DNA of 64,000 bases from Herbaspirillum sp. Sphag64 (GTDB lineage: Bacteria > Pseudomonadota > Gammaproteobacteria > Burkholderiales > Burkholderiaceae_D), in contig NZ_JACHYE010000004.1 in NCBI RefSeq assembly GCF_014192645.1, positions 62,001 through 126,000 on the forward strand, read 5' to 3'. The position numbers and the translations under genes were made by a program. This document shows positions 42,852 through 51,991 of the stretch, in pieces; positions within the stretch are counted from its first letter, which is position 1, and every line of letters starts with the position of its first letter. Under the pieces are notes generated by a model, which saw only the letters and a program-made list of their open reading frames with translations, searched no databases and was not told where the DNA came from.

Positions 42852-45332
42852 ATGACCACCCCAGACAACAAGGGCAAAGCGCCAGCTGCCTCGACCACAC
42901 CAAAACCGGCGTCGCCTGATGCAGCCAAGGCAAAAGGCGGTAATAAGGCGGCCAAGACATCGAGCTCGTCCAAATCACCGCGGCCGCCGCAGACTCCACC
43001 AACTCCGCGCAAGCGCTTGCATCCTGTCTTGCGCGTAGTGCTCGGGACGCTTGGCACCTTGGCCGCACTGGTCGTGATGGTCGTGCTCGGACTTGGTTTT
43101 GTGGTCACCTTGTCCTATCCCAAATTGCCGGATCTGGACTCCTTGACTGACTATCGCCCCAAAATTCCACTGCGTGTGTTTTCAGCCGATGGGGTCCTGA
43201 TTGGCGAGTTCGGTGAGGAGCGTCGTAATCTGGTGCGCATCAAGGAGGTTCCTGATGTCATGAAAAAGGCGGTGCTGGCGATTGAGGATGATCGCTTTTA
43301 TGAGCACGGCGGCGTCGACTATCAGGGGATCGTCCGGGCAACGTTTGCTAATCTGACTGGCGGCGGTGGCGGGGCCAGTACCATCACCCAACAGGTGGCG
43401 CGTAACTTCTTCCTGACCAGTAATGAACCCACCTTCCTGCAAAAAGCGTCGCGCAAATTTCTCTATGAAATTCCGCTGGCCTGGAAGATCGAACGCAATC
43501 TGACCAAGGATCAGATCCTTGAGGTCTATATGAACCAGATTTATCTGGGGCAGCGCGCTTATGGTTTTTCCTCGGCGGCGCAAATTTATTTTGGCAAGCC
43601 ACTCAAGGAGTTGACGATAGCCGAGTGTGCCATGCTGGCAGGATTGCCAAAAGCGCCGTCGGCCTATAACCCGGTCGTCAATCCGAATCGTGCACACGCG
43701 CGACAGCAATACATCCTCTCGCGCATGCGTCAGCTCGGATATATCACTGACCAGCAGTATCAGACTGCCAGGAACGAGCAACTGAAGATCAAGACCGATA
43801 GCAGTGCCTTTGGTGTACACGCTGAATACGTTGCAGAGATGGCGCGTCAACTGGTATACGCGCAGTTCAAGGATGAGACCTATACGCGTGGTCTGAATGT
43901 GTTTACGACCATCACCAAATCCGATCAGGATGCGGCCTATCTGGCGCTGCGCCGCGGCATCATCGATTACGAGCGACGCCATGGCTACCGTGGGCCAGAG
44001 GGCTATATGGATATCCCGACCTCTTCCAAGGAAGAGGCTGAGGATGCCATCGAAACGGAATTGGCGGACCATCCTGACAGTGATGATCTGGTGTCCGCTG
44101 TCGTACTGGAAGCGACCGCGAAAGAAATTACTGCAGTCTTGTCGAACGGCGATGAAATCAAGATTTCAGGGGCTGGTCTTGGCTTTGCCGGTAACCTTCT
44201 GAGCGAAAAGGCGCCGCCACAGAAGCGGATCAAGCGGGGTGCCATCATTCGCGTCTTTCAGGATGGCAAGAACTGGATTGTCACGCAAATGCCGGAAGCC
44301 GAATCCGCGTTCGTCGCGATGGATCCCAATGATGGGCACATTCGTGCGTTGGTCGGTGGATTTGATTTCAATCGTAACAAATTCAATCATGTGACCCAAG
44401 CCTGGCGGCAGCCGGGATCGTCGTTCAAGCCGTTCATTTACTCGTCGTCTCTGGAAAAAGGCTTGACCCCGGCGACCATCATCAATGATGCACCGCTGAC
44501 CTTTACCCAAACCGGTGGGCAGATCTGGCAGCCAAAGAATTATGGCGGCAAGTTCGAGGGGCCAATTTCAATGCGTCGTGCGTTGCAAAAGTCGATCAAT
44601 CTGGTGTCCATTCGTATTCTGGAACGGGTCGGTGTCAAGTATGCACAGGAATACGTCACCCGCTTTGGCTTTGATGCCGACAAGAATCCACCCTATCTGA
44701 CGCTGGCGCTGGGTGCAGGTGCGGTGACGCCATTGCAGATGGTGGGCGCCTATTCGGTGTTTGCCAATGGCGGATACAAGGTCAATCCCTATCTGATTTC
44801 CAAGATCACGGACAGCAATGGCAAAGTTCTGTCGGAGGTGCAGCCTGCTAAGGCTGGTGACGAGAGCAACCGTGTTATCGATCCGCGCAATGCGTTCATC
44901 ATGGATAGCATGCTGCGTGATGTGGTGCGTCATGGCACGGCTTACAAAGCCATGTCGCTCAAACGTACTGATCTGGCAGGAAAGACGGGTACCACCAATG
45001 ACTCGCTGGACGCCTGGTTTGCTGGCTATCAGCCAAATCTGGTGGGGATTGCCTGGATTGGTTACGATCAGCCCAAGAGTCTGGGGGACCGGGAGACTGG
45101 TGGCGGGCTCGCCTTGCCAATCTGGATCAGTTATATGCAAAAGGCGCTCAAGGATGAGCCGATGGTGGATCGGGCCGTGCCCAACGGCGTGATTGAGGTC
45201 AATGGAGAGTATTACTACACCGAGTATCCGCCCAATGCCAGCGTACGTGATCTGGGCTTGGATGATCATGGATTGCCGGCGACGCCGGAGGAAGAGAAGA
45301 GCCGGAATCAGATGAAGAACGAGTTGTTCTGA
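42852..45332 (+). CDS. mrcA: Penicillin-binding protein 1A (bifunctional)
   Basis: This 826-residue class A PBP polymerises and crosslinks peptidoglycan at the inner membrane. A disordered Pro/Lys/Ala-rich cytoplasmic tail (about 1-60) precedes one membrane segment (about 62-90). The glycosyltransferase domain has EDDRFYEHGGVDYQGIVRA near 143, then STITQQVARNFFL. The transpeptidase has the active-site Ser in QPGSSFKPF near 522, SIN near 584 and KTGTT near 712. All catalytic residues are intact. A further ATG 39 bp upstream is possible. The gene is divergent from pilM, as in many Proteobacteria. Confidence 0.95.
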   Translation: MTTPDNKGKAPAASTTPKPASPDAAKAKGGNKAAKTSSSSKSPRPPQTPPTPRKRLHPVLRVVLGTLGTLAALVVMVVLGLGFVVTLSYPKLPDLDSLTDYRPKIPLRVFSADGVLIGEFGEERRNLVRIKEVPDVMKKAVLAIEDDRFYEHGGVDYQGIVRATFANLTGGGGGASTITQQVARNFFLTSNEPTFLQKASRKFLYEIPLAWKIERNLTKDQILEVYMNQIYLGQRAYGFSSAAQIYFGKPLKELTIAECAMLAGLPKAPSAYNPVVNPNRAHARQQYILSRMRQLGYITDQQYQTARNEQLKIKTDSSAFGVHAEYVAEMARQLVYAQFKDETYTRGLNVFTTITKSDQDAAYLALRRGIIDYERRHGYRGPEGYMDIPTSSKEEAEDAIETELADHPDSDDLVSAVVLEATAKEITAVLSNGDEIKISGAGLGFAGNLLSEKAPPQKRIKRGAIIRVFQDGKNWIVTQMPEAESAFVAMDPNDGHIRALVGGFDFNRNKFNHVTQAWRQPGSSFKPFIYSSSLEKGLTPATIINDAPLTFTQTGGQIWQPKNYGGKFEGPISMRRALQKSINLVSIRILERVGVKYAQEYVTRFGFDADKNPPYLTLALGAGAVTPLQMVGAYSVFANGGYKVNPYLISKITDSNGKVLSEVQPAKAGDESNRVIDPRNAFIMDSMLRDVVRHGTAYKAMSLKRTDLAGKTGTTNDSLDAWFAGYQPNLVGIAWIGYDQPKSLGDRETGGGLALPIWISYMQKALKDEPMVDRAVPNGVIEVNGEYYYTEYPPNASVRDLGLDDHGLPATPEEEKSRNQMKNELF

Positions 45333-45342
45333 CGCGGAAAGC

Positions 45343-45371
45343 AAAAGGGGCAGAAATATTCTGCCCCTTTT
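45343..45371. terminator. Bidirectional terminator between mrcA and queC
   Basis: An 11-bp stem AAAAGGGGCAG / CTGCCCCTTTT with a seven-base loop has T's following on the plus strand, 10 bp after the mrcA stop. Confidence 0.9.
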
Positions 45372-45436
45372 TTCTTTTTGCTTTGCCTTTTTGTTCCGGC
45401 ATTACCGGCGGCATCATTCAGGGTTTGATTGTCTGA

Positions 45437-46171
45437 TCAGACCGCAGTATCAGCAGCAAATTGTTGATAGCCACGTGCTCGCAGATCACAGGCGGGGCAA
45501 GTGCCGCAGCCGTAACCCCAGTCGTGCAGCGCACCACGTTCGCCGAGATAGCAGGTGTGCGTCTCGGCGCGAATCAGATCCACCAGTGCCTGACCGCCAA
45601 GCGAATGCGCCAGACGCCAGGTAGCAGCCTTGTCGATCCACATCAGCGGCGTTTCGACCTTGAGCTGGGTTGCCATGCCGAGGTTAAGTGCTACTTGCAG
45701 CGCCTTCATGGTGTCATCGCGACAATCGGGATAGCCGGAAAAATCGGTCTCGCACATTCCGCCTACCAGCACATCAAGACCACGCCGATAAGCCAGTGTC
45801 GCAGCGACTGTCATGAACAGCAGATTGCGTCCCGGTACGAAGGTATTGGGCAAACCATTTTCTTGCATTGCAATTGCGACATCACGGGTCAGTGCGGTGT
45901 CGGAGATGTTGCCGATCAGGGACAGATCAATCATGTGATCTTCACCTAGTTTGCTATTCCATTCGGCAGAGAAGCTCCGCATCCTTTCCAGCAACACAGG
46001 GCGCACAGCGAGCTCGATGGCATGGCGTTGGCCGTAGTCGAAACCAATGGTTTCTACCTTTTCGTAGCGTGACAATGCCCATGCCAGGCAAGTGGTGGAA
46101 TCCTGTCCGCCGCTGAACAGAACTAATGCACCGTGTGGCAGACTTGGTCGGGGAGATGTGAATTGATTCAT
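45437..46171 (-). CDS. queC: 7-cyano-7-deazaguanine synthase QueC
   Basis: This 244-residue enzyme makes preQ0 for queuosine tRNA modification. The N-type ATP pyrophosphatase loop is [16 protein letters not shown] near residue 18. FVPGRNLLF near 111 is family-typical. The zinc-binding Cys cluster is [17 protein letters not shown] near the C-terminus. Complete and of normal length. Other queuosine genes (queD, queE) are not in this window. Confidence 0.95.
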   Translation of the reverse strand: MNQFTSPRPSLPHGALVLFSGGQDSTTCLAWALSRYEKVETIGFDYGQRHAIELAVRPVLLERMRSFSAEWNSKLGEDHMIDLSLIGNISDTALTRDVAIAMQENGLPNTFVPGRNLLFMTVAATLAYRRGLDVLVGGMCETDFSGYPDCRDDTMKALQVALNLGMATQLKVETPLMWIDKAATWRLAHSLGGQALVDLIRAETHTCYLGERGALHDWGYGCGTCPACDLRARGYQQFAADTAV

Positions 46172-46206
46172 TTTTCTATCCGTGCGTGTTATTACTTTTG
46201 AGGCGC

Positions 46207-46998
46207 TTACTTGGTCAGCTTGTCCAGAGTCTGTTCAATGTAGTCGCCATCGGGATCGGTAAAGCGCAGGCGAACTGGATACCATTCTGATCCAGGTGCC
46301 AGCCAGATGTCGAGCTTCTGGCCCTTGTTGTCTGGTGGTGGTGCGCGCAAGACATGCACAGCATTGACGTCACCCTGTGCCGTCTTGATCTTTTCGCGGC
46401 CGACGACAGTAAAGCTCCATTGCTCTGCGTCACGAGGGCCTGCCACAAAGAACAGCCATTCGGATTTGGCGACAAATTTGCCGGGATTGGCGCGTGCTAC
46501 CGAGATCAGCTGCCAGATGATACTGCTGCGATCCTGCTCACCTCCCAGCAAGGGATAGGACTCGCTTGACTGCGTAAAAGTGATGGTATTGCTATCGCGG
46601 TTAAAGGTGGTTGTGGTTGGGTCGCGCCGGAAGCGCTTGTCGACGAATACGTTCGGTGCCAGACCGAAGCTGTCGACCGTACCTTCACTACTGGCCTCCA
46701 GCAGCTTGCCGACGAAGCTGGCGCGGGTTTCTGCCGTGACACGATATTTGCCATCGGTAGTGTTCCAGTTCACCAGGGCCTCACCCTTGATCTGCAAGCC
46801 GTTTTGCTGGGCTTCGATGGCATAGTGCAGTTGCGCCGATGGTGGCAGATTGACACGTCGTTTGATGACAGGATGGGGGATGTCATCGGTGGCCAAGGCT
46901 GGAGCGACCAGCGTTGTTGCCATCAGGCAGCCCGCTAACAGGCGCAGCGTTGCGCGTTTGGGCGCGCGGAGTGAGAAAAGCATGAACATGGTAATCAT
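46207..46998 (-). CDS. Exported DUF3108 protein (1)
   Basis: This protein of about 263 residues has an N-terminal signal sequence ([19 protein letters not shown]) and a DUF3108 beta-rich domain. Signature stretches are [50 protein letters not shown] and, near the end, [33 protein letters not shown]. The function is not established; the fold suggests an envelope or outer-membrane-associated protein. It is the smaller of two adjacent paralogues. The start is uncertain among closely spaced ATGs (46998, 46989, 46983). Confidence 0.8.
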   Translation of the reverse strand: MITMFMLFSLRAPKRATLRLLAGCLMATTLVAPALATDDIPHPVIKRRVNLPPSAQLHYAIEAQQNGLQIKGEALVNWNTTDGKYRVTAETRASFVGKLLEASSEGTVDSFGLAPNVFVDKRFRRDPTTTTFNRDSNTITFTQSSESYPLLGGEQDRSSIIWQLISVARANPGKFVAKSEWLFFVAGPRDAEQWSFTVVGREKIKTAQGDVNAVHVLRAPPPDNKGQKLDIWLAPGSEWYPVRLRFTDPDGDYIEQTLDKLTK

Positions 46999-47114
46999 TG
47001 AAGAAGTGAGCTGCGGCAAGCCTGCATCAAGTCAGGCAGCACAGGGTGGATCGATGTTTTCACCGGCAGACAGCCGCATTCTTGTCGTGCACGGTACAGG
47101 CCAAAGGCGATAGT

Positions 47115-48275
47115 TTATAGACTTTTGAGATCATCCATCGTCAGTTCGAGATAATCTCCGTTGGTTTCGGTAAATCGCAAACGTACCGGATACCACTCCA
47201 TCTCCGGTGCCAGCCAGATATCCAGCCGTTGCTGATAGGAACCAGGCTGCGGCTGGCGCACCACGTGCCAGGTGTTGATCTGCCCGGTGGGCAATCGAAT
47301 TTCTTCCTGGTTGATAATCTGCATGCGCCAGAGTTCGCCATCACGTACGCCTGCAACAAACATGTCAATCACCTTGCCAGCGTCGAACTGGCTGGCATCG
47401 CCGCGGCCTATGGCGGCTAATTGCCAGATGACACTGGCACGATCCTGTTCGCCACCAAGTCGCGGATAACTCAGGTCGGAAGCCGAGAAGCTGATGCTGT
47501 TGCGCTCCCGGTTAAAGTGCGTGTTGGTGGCAGCGCGGTTGCGCTTTTTTTCTGTATAGAGCTCGGGAGCGATGCCGAAAGCATCGATGTCGCCGCTGCT
47601 GAGAAAGTTGAGGAAAATGATCTTGGCAAAAAAGCGGGTATAGACTTCACCGACCACACTGTAATGTTCGCCATCGGTTTGCCAGGTCAGTTTGCTCGTG
47701 CCATGCCATTCCAGATTGTTGGAGAAAGCCAGTACCTGATAATCCAGCGCGGCAGGGGGGGGTGGTGAAAAGGCATAGTGTGCCCCCGCTGCCCTGGTCT
47801 CCGGCGGCGTTGCGACAGCTTGTGTCGAGGCACTGTCTGAGGCTGTCGCGACGTCAGGAGTATCAGTGGGTACGGTTGGTATTGCGCTACTTTGCGGATC
47901 TTGATGCACATCGCTGTCAGTCTTCGACGATGGCATATCAGGTACGTCGGTCGTGGCAGGTGCTGGCGGCGTAGCGACCGGCGGTGTCGCCACTACGGCT
48001 TTTGGTTTGGGCGGTTTGGCTCTTTTTTCAGACTTGGGCGCCACTGTTCCCGGCAGAATGACTGGCTGCGCAGGTGGTGCAACCGGTAGCAACGCAACAT
48101 TGATTTTTGCTGCTGCGGCATCTTTGGTCGTGCGATGCTGGATAAGCCTTTGTCCCCAGTCAATCGCCAGCAGATGGAGCAGAGCCGCCAGGAGCAACGC
48201 AAAGACCACCGGCGCGATTGCTCGCTTGCGGCGTGGCTGTTGAAATTCCTTCGCTTCTTCCTCTGTGTGGCTCAT
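47115..48275 (-). CDS. DUF3108 protein (2) with membrane anchor and Pro-rich spacer
   Basis: This 386-residue paralogue of the neighbouring protein has a cytoplasmic start and one membrane segment (about 20-37, AIAPVVFALLLAALLHLLAI). A long Pro/Ala/Val/Thr-rich spacer (about 65-165, TonB-like in composition) leads to a C-terminal DUF3108 domain with the same blocks: SYPRLGGEQDRASVIWQLAA and [24 protein letters not shown]. Function unknown; the layout suggests a periplasm-spanning protein. It is transcribed before the first DUF3108 gene, in the same direction. Confidence 0.82.
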   Translation of the reverse strand: MSHTEEEAKEFQQPRRKRAIAPVVFALLLAALLHLLAIDWGQRLIQHRTTKDAAAAKINVALLPVAPPAQPVILPGTVAPKSEKRAKPPKPKAVVATPPVATPPAPATTDVPDMPSSKTDSDVHQDPQSSAIPTVPTDTPDVATASDSASTQAVATPPETRAAGAHYAFSPPPPAALDYQVLAFSNNLEWHGTSKLTWQTDGEHYSVVGEVYTRFFAKIIFLNFLSSGDIDAFGIAPELYTEKKRNRAATNTHFNRERNSISFSASDLSYPRLGGEQDRASVIWQLAAIGRGDASQFDAGKVIDMFVAGVRDGELWRMQIINQEEIRLPTGQINTWHVVRQPQPGSYQQRLDIWLAPEMEWYPVRLRFTETNGDYLELTMDDLKSL

Positions 48276-48407
48276 CCTCCAAGTGTAGCAGCGGGTGCTC
48301 GGCCTGCCATGCCAAAAGCAGTCATCAAGCGTGCAGTCAGTGAGAACAAACGACGTACAATATCAAGGTTGCAATCCGTTCGACACATTTACCAATGGGA
48401 GACCGCA

Positions 48408-49193
48408 ATGCTGAACCACAACAATATGCCCGGAGCGGGGTCAATTTCCGACACCATGGAATTCATGCGCAAGATGTGGAGCAGCATGGGCACGCCATCG
48501 ATGGGCATCCCAACGTTGTCAGTGGAGGAAATCAACAAGAAAATTACCGATCTCAAGACCGTGGCATCCTGGCTGGAGCTCAACATGAACATGTTGCGCG
48601 CCACCATCCAGACACTGGAGGTGCAAAGTGCAACCTTGTCGACCTTGCAAGCAATGGGTGCCATATTGACGCCGAACCAGCAGGATGCCCAGAAAGAGAG
48701 CGCTTCTGCCGCATCGCCTTTCGGATTCTCAGGCTGGCCTAATTCGACACCAGATAGCGCAGCGGCAACTACCAAGGCTGACGCTCGTCCGTCTGAGCCT
48801 GAGCCGACAGTCGAAGAGATGGAAGAGGATAACGGTGACTGGGGTGCGCCTCCTGATCTGGCGCAGGTGAAAGCTGAAGAGGATGCCGCTGCTTCGGCTA
48901 CTGCAACTGCTGCAGCAGCGAAAGCGTCCGCTGATCCGCATGCGGCAATGGTCAATCCCAATGCCTGGTGGAATCTATTGCAGGATCAGTTTCAAAAAGC
49001 GGTTGGCAATGTGTTGGCGGATCAAGGTGGCGCTACACCGGTCAAGCCAGACGTGGCTTCCAGAGCTGCCCCGAAAAAAACAACAAAACCCAAAGCCGCG
49101 GCCAAACCCGGAACACGCGCTAAACCGGGTGTTGTACAATCTGGGCACTCCAAGCCAGTGTCGCGTAAGGCTAAAACACCATCGTCCGCATAA
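48408..49193 (+). CDS. phaM: PhaM-like PHA granule regulator
   Basis: This 261-residue protein resembles PhaM of Cupriavidus, which binds PHB synthase and DNA and sets granule number. The N-terminal PTLSVEEINKKITDLKTVAS and WLELNMNMLRATIQTLEVQS (about 39-80) are the family core. A charged/Ala-rich middle follows, then the C-terminal basic tail (about 225-261) rich in Lys, Ala and Pro (KKTTKPKAAAKPGTRAKPG), histone-like and typical of DNA binding. The ATG follows a weak ribosome binding site; the frame upstream continues but lacks homology. Confidence 0.88.
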   Translation: MLNHNNMPGAGSISDTMEFMRKMWSSMGTPSMGIPTLSVEEINKKITDLKTVASWLELNMNMLRATIQTLEVQSATLSTLQAMGAILTPNQQDAQKESASAASPFGFSGWPNSTPDSAAATTKADARPSEPEPTVEEMEEDNGDWGAPPDLAQVKAEEDAAASATATAAAAKASADPHAAMVNPNAWWNLLQDQFQKAVGNVLADQGGATPVKPDVASRAAPKKTTKPKAAAKPGTRAKPGVVQSGHSKPVSRKAKTPSSA

Positions 49194-49322
49194 AACAACA
49201 AAAATTGGCCTGCCGAGGCAGCGCCATCAAACTTGTCATCACTTTGACATGATGCGGTTTTAGTATGAGAACCGTAGACATTCTTGGTAGAATTTACAAG
49301 TCAACTTATTTGCAAGGTCACG

Positions 49323-50183
49323 ATGCTGTACCCAGAACTGTTTAAATCGCTCGAACAAGTCCGCTGGAATATGGAAAAAGATATTCCATGGGATAAATTC
49401 GACGCTTCTATGCTCTCCGACGAGCAAGCCCAGACGATTCGCATGAATGCGATTACGGAATGGTCGGCATTGCCCGCGACAGAGATGTTTCTGCGCGACA
49501 ATCGTGGTGATAGTGATTTTTCTGCTTTTATGTCAGTGTGGTTCTTTGAAGAGCAAAAGCATTCGCTAGTGTTGATGGAATATCTGCGCCGATTCAAGCC
49601 AGAGTTTGCCCCGACCGAAGAAGAGTTGCATAACGTTCGTTTCGAATTCGACCCGGCGCCGCCGCTGGAAACGCTGATGATGCACTTCTGTGGTGAAATT
49701 CGTTTGAATCACTGGTATCGCTGTGCTTCCGACTGGCACACTGAGCCGGTCATCAAGCAGATCTATAAAATCATTAGCCAGGATGAGGCACGTCATGGCG
49801 GTGCTTATCTGCGTTACATGAAGAAGGCGCTTACTGAAGTCGGTGATACAGCGCGTGCGGCATTTGCCAAGATTGGTGTGCTCATGGCATCGGCGCGACG
49901 TACTGAAAAGCCTTTGCATCCGACCAATCTGCATGTGAATCAGGCATTGTTTCCGAATGATACGGTGCAAAGTCGCCTGCCTGATCCGGAGTGGCTTGAG
50001 CACTGGCTCGATGCACAGATCAAGTTCGACAGCGAGTGGGAAAAGAAGGTTGTCGATCGTATTTTGCACAACATGTCCCTGTTGTTTGAACGTACATTCG
50101 AGAGCGTGCAAGAGCTGAACCGTTACCGCAAGGAAGTGGTTCTGCGTATGGCGCCAGGAATTGCATCGGTGGCAGCTGCCTGA
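49323..50183 (+). CDS. Ferritin-like diiron protein
   Basis: This 286-residue helical protein has a carboxylate diiron site: an early Glu (ALPATEMFL near 46), WFFEEQKHS (ExxH-type near 73), GEIRLN near 121 and SQDEARHGG (DExxH) near 157. It resembles the acyl-ACP-desaturase/ferritin-like group. The substrate or function (oxygenase or iron storage) is not clear. It is a free-standing gene with its own terminator. Confidence 0.8.
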   Translation: MLYPELFKSLEQVRWNMEKDIPWDKFDASMLSDEQAQTIRMNAITEWSALPATEMFLRDNRGDSDFSAFMSVWFFEEQKHSLVLMEYLRRFKPEFAPTEEELHNVRFEFDPAPPLETLMMHFCGEIRLNHWYRCASDWHTEPVIKQIYKIISQDEARHGGAYLRYMKKALTEVGDTARAAFAKIGVLMASARRTEKPLHPTNLHVNQALFPNDTVQSRLPDPEWLEHWLDAQIKFDSEWEKKVVDRILHNMSLLFERTFESVQELNRYRKEVVLRMAPGIASVAAA

Positions 50184-50266
50184 TTGTTTTGTTTGTCATA
50201 CGCCTGATCCTGGAACTGGCGTCGAAAACATAGGACAAGCGACAAGGAAGTAAAGCGCAAGCGAAT

Positions 50267-50293
50267 AAAAGCCGCACGACGTTGCGGCTTTTT
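50267..50293 (+). terminator. Terminator after the diiron gene
   Basis: AAAAGCCGCA pairs with TGCGGCTTTT around a six-base loop, with a T-run, 83 bp past the stop. Confidence 0.85.
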
Positions 50294-50325
50294 ACTTGGT
50301 TAAACGGTTTTAACTGACTATTCAC

Positions 50326-50799
50326 ATGACTGATTTCGAGAAAAAAGTATGCAGCCGGGTTGAGCTGCAGGCACGCGTAGCGGCTTTGCCGCAACCAGTT
50401 GTACTGACGAATGGCGTGTTCGATATCCTGCACCGTGGTCATGTCACCTATCTTGCACAGGCGCGTGCTCAAGGGGCGTCATTGGTCGTGGCCGCCAATA
50501 CCGATGCTTCGGTCAAGCGATTGGGCAAAGGTGATGATCGTCCCATCAACACTTGCGAAGACCGCATGGCGGTGCTGGCGGCGCTGGAGTCAGTGTCGCT
50601 GGTGGTGCCATTTGATGAAGATACTGCACTGGAAGTAGTGCAAGAGGCGCGTCCGCAGATTTACGTCAAGGGCGGTGATTACGATATGACTGCCATTCCC
50701 GAGGGGCAAGCTGTAACGGCCTATGGCGGGCGTGCCGTGGCCATTGCATTTGAACACGATCGCTCCACCACAAAGCTGCTCGCTAAAGTGCGCAAGTGA
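50326..50799 (+). CDS. rfaE2: Heptose 1-phosphate adenylyltransferase RfaE2
   Basis: This 157-residue nucleotidyltransferase uses the HxGH motif GVFDILHRGHVTYLAQA (near 28) to make ADP-D-glycero-D-manno-heptose for LPS core. DDRPINTCEDRMAVLAAL near 70 and YVKGGDYDM near 110 complete the family. It is the stand-alone form of the HldE C-terminal domain; the kinase half (rfaE1/hldE-N) is not in the window. Confidence 0.94.
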   Translation: MTDFEKKVCSRVELQARVAALPQPVVLTNGVFDILHRGHVTYLAQARAQGASLVVAANTDASVKRLGKGDDRPINTCEDRMAVLAALESVSLVVPFDEDTALEVVQEARPQIYVKGGDYDMTAIPEGQAVTAYGGRAVAIAFEHDRSTTKLLAKVRK

Positions 50800-50822
50800 A
50801 CTGAGCTTGGGATGAGAAATGC

Positions 50823-50848
50823 AAAAAGCGGCCTGAAGGCCGCTTTTT
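50823..50848. terminator. Bidirectional terminator between rfaE2 and the PCuAC gene
   Basis: AAAAAGCGGCC and GGCCGCTTTTT form a tight stem with a short loop, serving both convergent genes. Confidence 0.9.
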
Positions 50849-50879
50849 CATTGGAGCATTGACTGGAACCAGCTTCAGA

Positions 50880-51380
50880 TCAGTTGTGCATATGGTCCAT
50901 GGTGTTGTCCTTGGCAGCACTCTGATCTTCAACGGACAGGACGACGTCCACCTTACCTGCTTTGGCAAAGGTCAAGGTCAGCGGGATCTTGTCTCCGGCT
51001 TTAAGTTGTTTGCTAAGGCCGATCAGCATGATGTGATAACCATTGCCTGGTTGCATCGTGATTTTTTCCGCAGGCTTGATGTCGATACTGCCAACTTCAC
51101 GCATCTTCATGACGTTGCCATCCATTGACATGGTGTGAATTTCAACTGACTTGAACGCAGCAGAGCTGGCGCCGAGCAAGGTGTCAGTTTGTTTGCCCTT
51201 GTTCTCAATATTCAGATAGGCACCGCCGGCTGGCTGCCCAGGCACGGTAGGGCGAGCCCAGGGATGCTCGATGCTCAAATCGCCGACCTTGTATTCGTGG
51301 GCGTTTGCAGCAATGCCAATGACGAGGCCAGCCAGCAAAGTGGCGACATGGCGAAGGGAGAAGTAGTTGCGAAATGACAT
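50880..51380 (-). CDS. Periplasmic copper chaperone PCu(A)C
   Basis: This 166-residue exported protein has a signal peptide (residues 1-26, ending IAANAHE) and the cupredoxin-like PCuAC domain. WARPTVPGQPAGGAYLNI starts the domain. Metal-site residues lie in EIHTMSMDGNVMKMREV and MQPGNGYHIMLIGL, matching H(M)X10MX21HXM. It delivers copper to the CuA site of cytochrome c oxidase subunit II; a cox operon is in the same window. Preceded in the same direction by a DUF2946 gene. Confidence 0.92.
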   Translation of the reverse strand: MSFRNYFSLRHVATLLAGLVIGIAANAHEYKVGDLSIEHPWARPTVPGQPAGGAYLNIENKGKQTDTLLGASSAAFKSVEIHTMSMDGNVMKMREVGSIDIKPAEKITMQPGNGYHIMLIGLSKQLKAGDKIPLTLTFAKAGKVDVVLSVEDQSAAKDNTMDHMHN

Positions 51381-51435
51381 GATGATCCTTTGGAAATAAA
51401 TGTGAAGAGGTAATGCCGGGAATTGTTGAGGCTGT

Positions 51436-51771
51436 TTAACCCGGTGGCGCTCTTGCCCATGGATCAAGATATCGTTGCGCAACGATGACCGACTGGATCG
51501 TTGCTCTTGCCACGTAGTAAGACAGATTGGCACGATAGGGAATCGGCTCACTGCTGTGAACATCCAGCACCAGAGCCTGGCACATTGTGCAATAACTGCA
51601 ATGTCCATGTGCCGGTAGCGCAGGTTGTTGCCCAGACGTATTGCTGCTTGAGCAAATATCGGCCTGCTCCGTCAGGCTGGCCGCCGTCACGCTGCTCATG
51701 GGCAACAGATTGCCCAAAATCATCAGCGACAGAGCAATCCAGGCGAAACAGGGGCGAAGAAGGCGTGGCAT
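51436..51771 (-). CDS. DUF2946 family membrane/exported protein
   Basis: This 111-residue protein has an N-terminal hydrophobic segment (about 5-25) and the HGHCSYCTMC cluster (about 63-72) seen in DUF2946 proteins, which often sit beside copper genes. It precedes the PCuAC gene by 55 bp on the same strand, so the two are probably co-transcribed. The Cys/His cluster suggests copper binding; that is inference. Confidence 0.75.
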   Translation of the reverse strand: MPRLLRPCFAWIALSLMILGNLLPMSSVTAASLTEQADICSSSNTSGQQPALPAHGHCSYCTMCQALVLDVHSSEPIPYRANLSYYVARATIQSVIVAQRYLDPWARAPPG

Positions 51772-51991
51772 AGGTGGCAGATTATAGCAATGGAGCAAGC
51801 TTGGTGATGCAAGCCATGGCGAGATTGATGACGGTAACGATGTTGGCTTGCTAGATAAATATTCTGCAATTTTGCCAAATATGCGGATCGTTTTTCTACA
51901 CATGCACGACTTCCCAAATTGATTGTTGGGTGCCTGTAAGCTAGACTTGTCGTCTTTTGCGTTTTTTGCAGAATAATTTCAGGAGACCTTG

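Noticed and set aside
43182-44072. 296-codon antisense frame within mrcA
   Set aside because: It overlaps conserved glycosyltransferase codons of PBP1A and carries no motif.
45437-46171. QueC as part of a defence module (Qat-like)
   Set aside because: The gene has all features of housekeeping QueC and no ATPase or TatD partner nearby.
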